From Adenophora triphylla var. japonica (lineage: Eukaryota > Streptophyta > Magnoliopsida > Asterales > Campanulaceae): a stretch of DNA of 64,000 bases. The stretch spans positions 1 through 64,000 of the forward strand of contig JAFEMH010001238.1 in assembly GCA_022495995.1 (NCBI GenBank), in the 5' to 3' direction. Made by a program: the position numbers and the translations under genes. Shown one piece after another: positions 62,508 to 64,000 of this stretch (positions are counted from its first letter, which is position 1; the number at the start of each line of letters is the position of its first letter). Under the pieces are notes generated by a model. That model made no database searches. It saw nothing but the letters and a program-made list of their open reading frames with translations, and was not told the origin of the DNA.

Positions 62508-63160
62508 TGTTTTGGTAGAAAAACAATAATGTCGAATCTTAACTTAGAAAGTGTATGGATTTAAACAATAAGGAGGGGACTTTGGAATTCGATTAAATGG
62601 AACAAAAGCATGAAAATAAAGAATGACACAAGAATTTTGTTAACGAGGAAAACCTTAGAGATAACAACCTCTTCGGAAAAAACCCCGGGAGTTAGGTATC
62701 CAACCTTAAAGGTTTCACTATAAATCTCGTAGTTACAAGCTGGAAGACCATGGAGAGAGTACAAGAATTCTGTGTGTAGGTGAATGTGAGAACGTGTGTG
62801 TATTAGTGTGAGAGCGTGTGAGAATGTGTGTGATTTAATCTCCATGTCCCCTATAAATAAAAAAGACTAACAAAACAATAACAAACTGCTCCTATAATTT
62901 CGGCCTTATCTCTTATCCTTCCAATCAACGTCTCTTGACTTAGTCTTCTTAGCGTTGAGGGGAAAGTCCCATGTGCTGGTAAATATCTCCGGATTTAACT
63001 CCTTTGATTTACTGTAAAATATGATATAAATAATATTAGATAAACACAATAAATATTATGCAATACTTACAGTGAAGTATCATCTTGATATGCAGGAACA
63101 ACTGAGGATGTCGCCATGCAGGGATATTGAAGATGTCTACATATGGAAAATCTGGCAACA
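62508..63160 (-). repeat. E5 5' LTR
   Basis: 653 bp, pairs with 55198-55855. Keeps CAG/CTG at most sites where the other LTR has CGG or other bases (63012, 63070, 63092, 63101, 63118). Confidence 0.95.
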
Positions 63161-63165
63161 TCAAG

Positions 63166-64000
63166 TAAAATTATGAGCATGGAGATTTCCTTTTTCTTTT
63201 ATTTTTTTTTAACCAATTTGGAGTTTTTTTTTTTTTGGGTAAAAGTTATGACTTATGAGCATGGAGTTAAAATTATTCAAGTGTACACATGATGAATTCA
63301 GAAAATTGGGTTGATACGGATTTTGTTAAAATTCATTTCCAAATCCAATACCAAGCTCCGTTTTTCGTTTGTTTAGCGTAAAACATCTTCTGGAAAATGA
63401 TTTCCTGCAAAATATTTTTCGAAAAATGGAAATGTTTTTCGAAAAATGAGATTAACATGTTTTCGGCTGTTTGGTAAAGAAATATTTTTCAAAAAACGTT
63501 CGATTGAGTTGACAACAAATTTACCCACCCACTCACCACCCCCACCCCCACCCCACCCTACACACCACTACCACCCACTGCCCCTCCACCCCTACCCCGC
63601 CCTACTCCCATCAGGTTAAAAAAAAATTAATCATTTTAAATTTATTTTAACAACTCCTAAAGCTTGGTGTCACTGTGCCAAACACAGTCTAAAGAAAAAT
63701 GAGTGGTTTACTCTGTGTGTGTGAGACCGTTTCATGTTGCGATTGCATTATATTTTATATTTTTATTTGAAAGTGTTACATTTTAAATATGTAACACTTT
63801 TAAAATTGCTACATTTTAAAAATATAATACTTTTAAAGAGTAAATGTAATCTCACCACAACGTAACATGGTTTAACAAAAGTTTGTCATGAAAAATATAT
63901 TCTACCAATCCCGAAGTGAATGTGGAGTAGTATTTACTATTTATTTTCTAAAAAATTATCTTCAAGTACATGTTAATTTACTAAAGAACTTTTTCCTTAA
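63166..64000. other. AT-rich non-coding end of the window
   Basis: No gene or element end recognised. 63526-63600 is a C-run array (CACCCACCCCCACCCCCACC) on the + strand; 63770-63850 is rich in TGTAACACTTTTAAA words. Confidence 0.6.

Larger units (their letters stand above)
55198..63160 (-). mobile_element. E5: Tat-lineage Ty3/gypsy element, sister of E4
   Basis: LTRs 55198-55855 and 62508-63160, perfect 5-bp duplication TCAAG (55193-55197, 63161-63165). Polypurine tract and primer site match E4, and coding order is the same. Protease and the first half of RT are missing at the same joint as E4, and a + strand extra-gene remnant lies before the 3' LTR. The LTR differences cluster at CAG/CTG sites. 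Reading frames are broken many times; part of this may be sequence error. Confidence 0.95.

Overview
This is nuclear DNA from a flowering plant, most likely a eudicot, and it is almost entirely nested transposable elements. I found no host gene, rRNA, tRNA or CRISPR array. Evidence for a plant is the Ty3/gypsy Tat-type retrotransposons with an archaeal-like second RNase H, Helitrons ending in hairpin + CTAG, a hAT transposase gene, Stowaway-like MITEs with CTCCCTCCGTCCC ends, and a tRNA-derived SINE. I cannot name the species.

Layout. 1-2921: left-truncated Tat-type element (E1) showing only its broken extra gene on the + strand and 3' UTR tandem repeats. 2922-12621: Ogre/Tat-like minus-strand element (E2) with two related but unequal LTRs, a tRNA-type primer site, and gag-protease remnants without reverse transcriptase or integrase. 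12770-26355: Tat element E3 (minus), two 815-bp LTRs and decayed gag-PR-RT-RNaseH-INT. Between pol and the 3' LTR it has a + strand gene with a gypsy-type 'transposase_28'-like region and a coiled coil, apparently interrupted by introns. E3 also carries a 1.2-kb TIR element. 26356-34273: SINE, seven-member MITE family, two tiny Helitrons and a 2.57-kb Helitron (31248-33819). 34274-41061: MITEs, microsatellites, a non-autonomous LTR element (E6, 35895-39650) with nested TIR elements, and a SINE with an 18-bp target duplication. 41062-52047: Tat element E4 (minus, TSD TTTAC, 615-bp LTRs) whose 3' LTR holds a 3.2-kb hAT transposon (41321-44547, TSD AATGGAGA). 52102-55049: two fold-back elements full of short AGTGCCAGTG repeats in opposing orientation. 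55198-63160: Tat element E5 (minus, TSD TCAAG), sister of E4. 63166-64000: AT-rich DNA with no recognisable gene.

Main points. (1) E1, E3, E4 and E5 all carry a gene antisense to gag-pol between pol and the 3' LTR. In E3 and E4/E5 it shows GT...AG introns whose removal keeps frame, so it looks like a real spliced gene transcribed against the retrotransposon. (2) E4 and E5 share one deletion joining the pre-protease segment to mid reverse transcriptase, so a defective lineage appears to have spread using enzymes supplied in trans. (3) Differences between the two E5 LTRs, and between E5 and E4, cluster at CAG/CTG trinucleotides (repeated CAG to CGG). Methyl-cytosine deamination does not give this pattern. 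It may be a read-calling artefact at CHG-methylated sites, and it could explain some of the apparent frameshifts.
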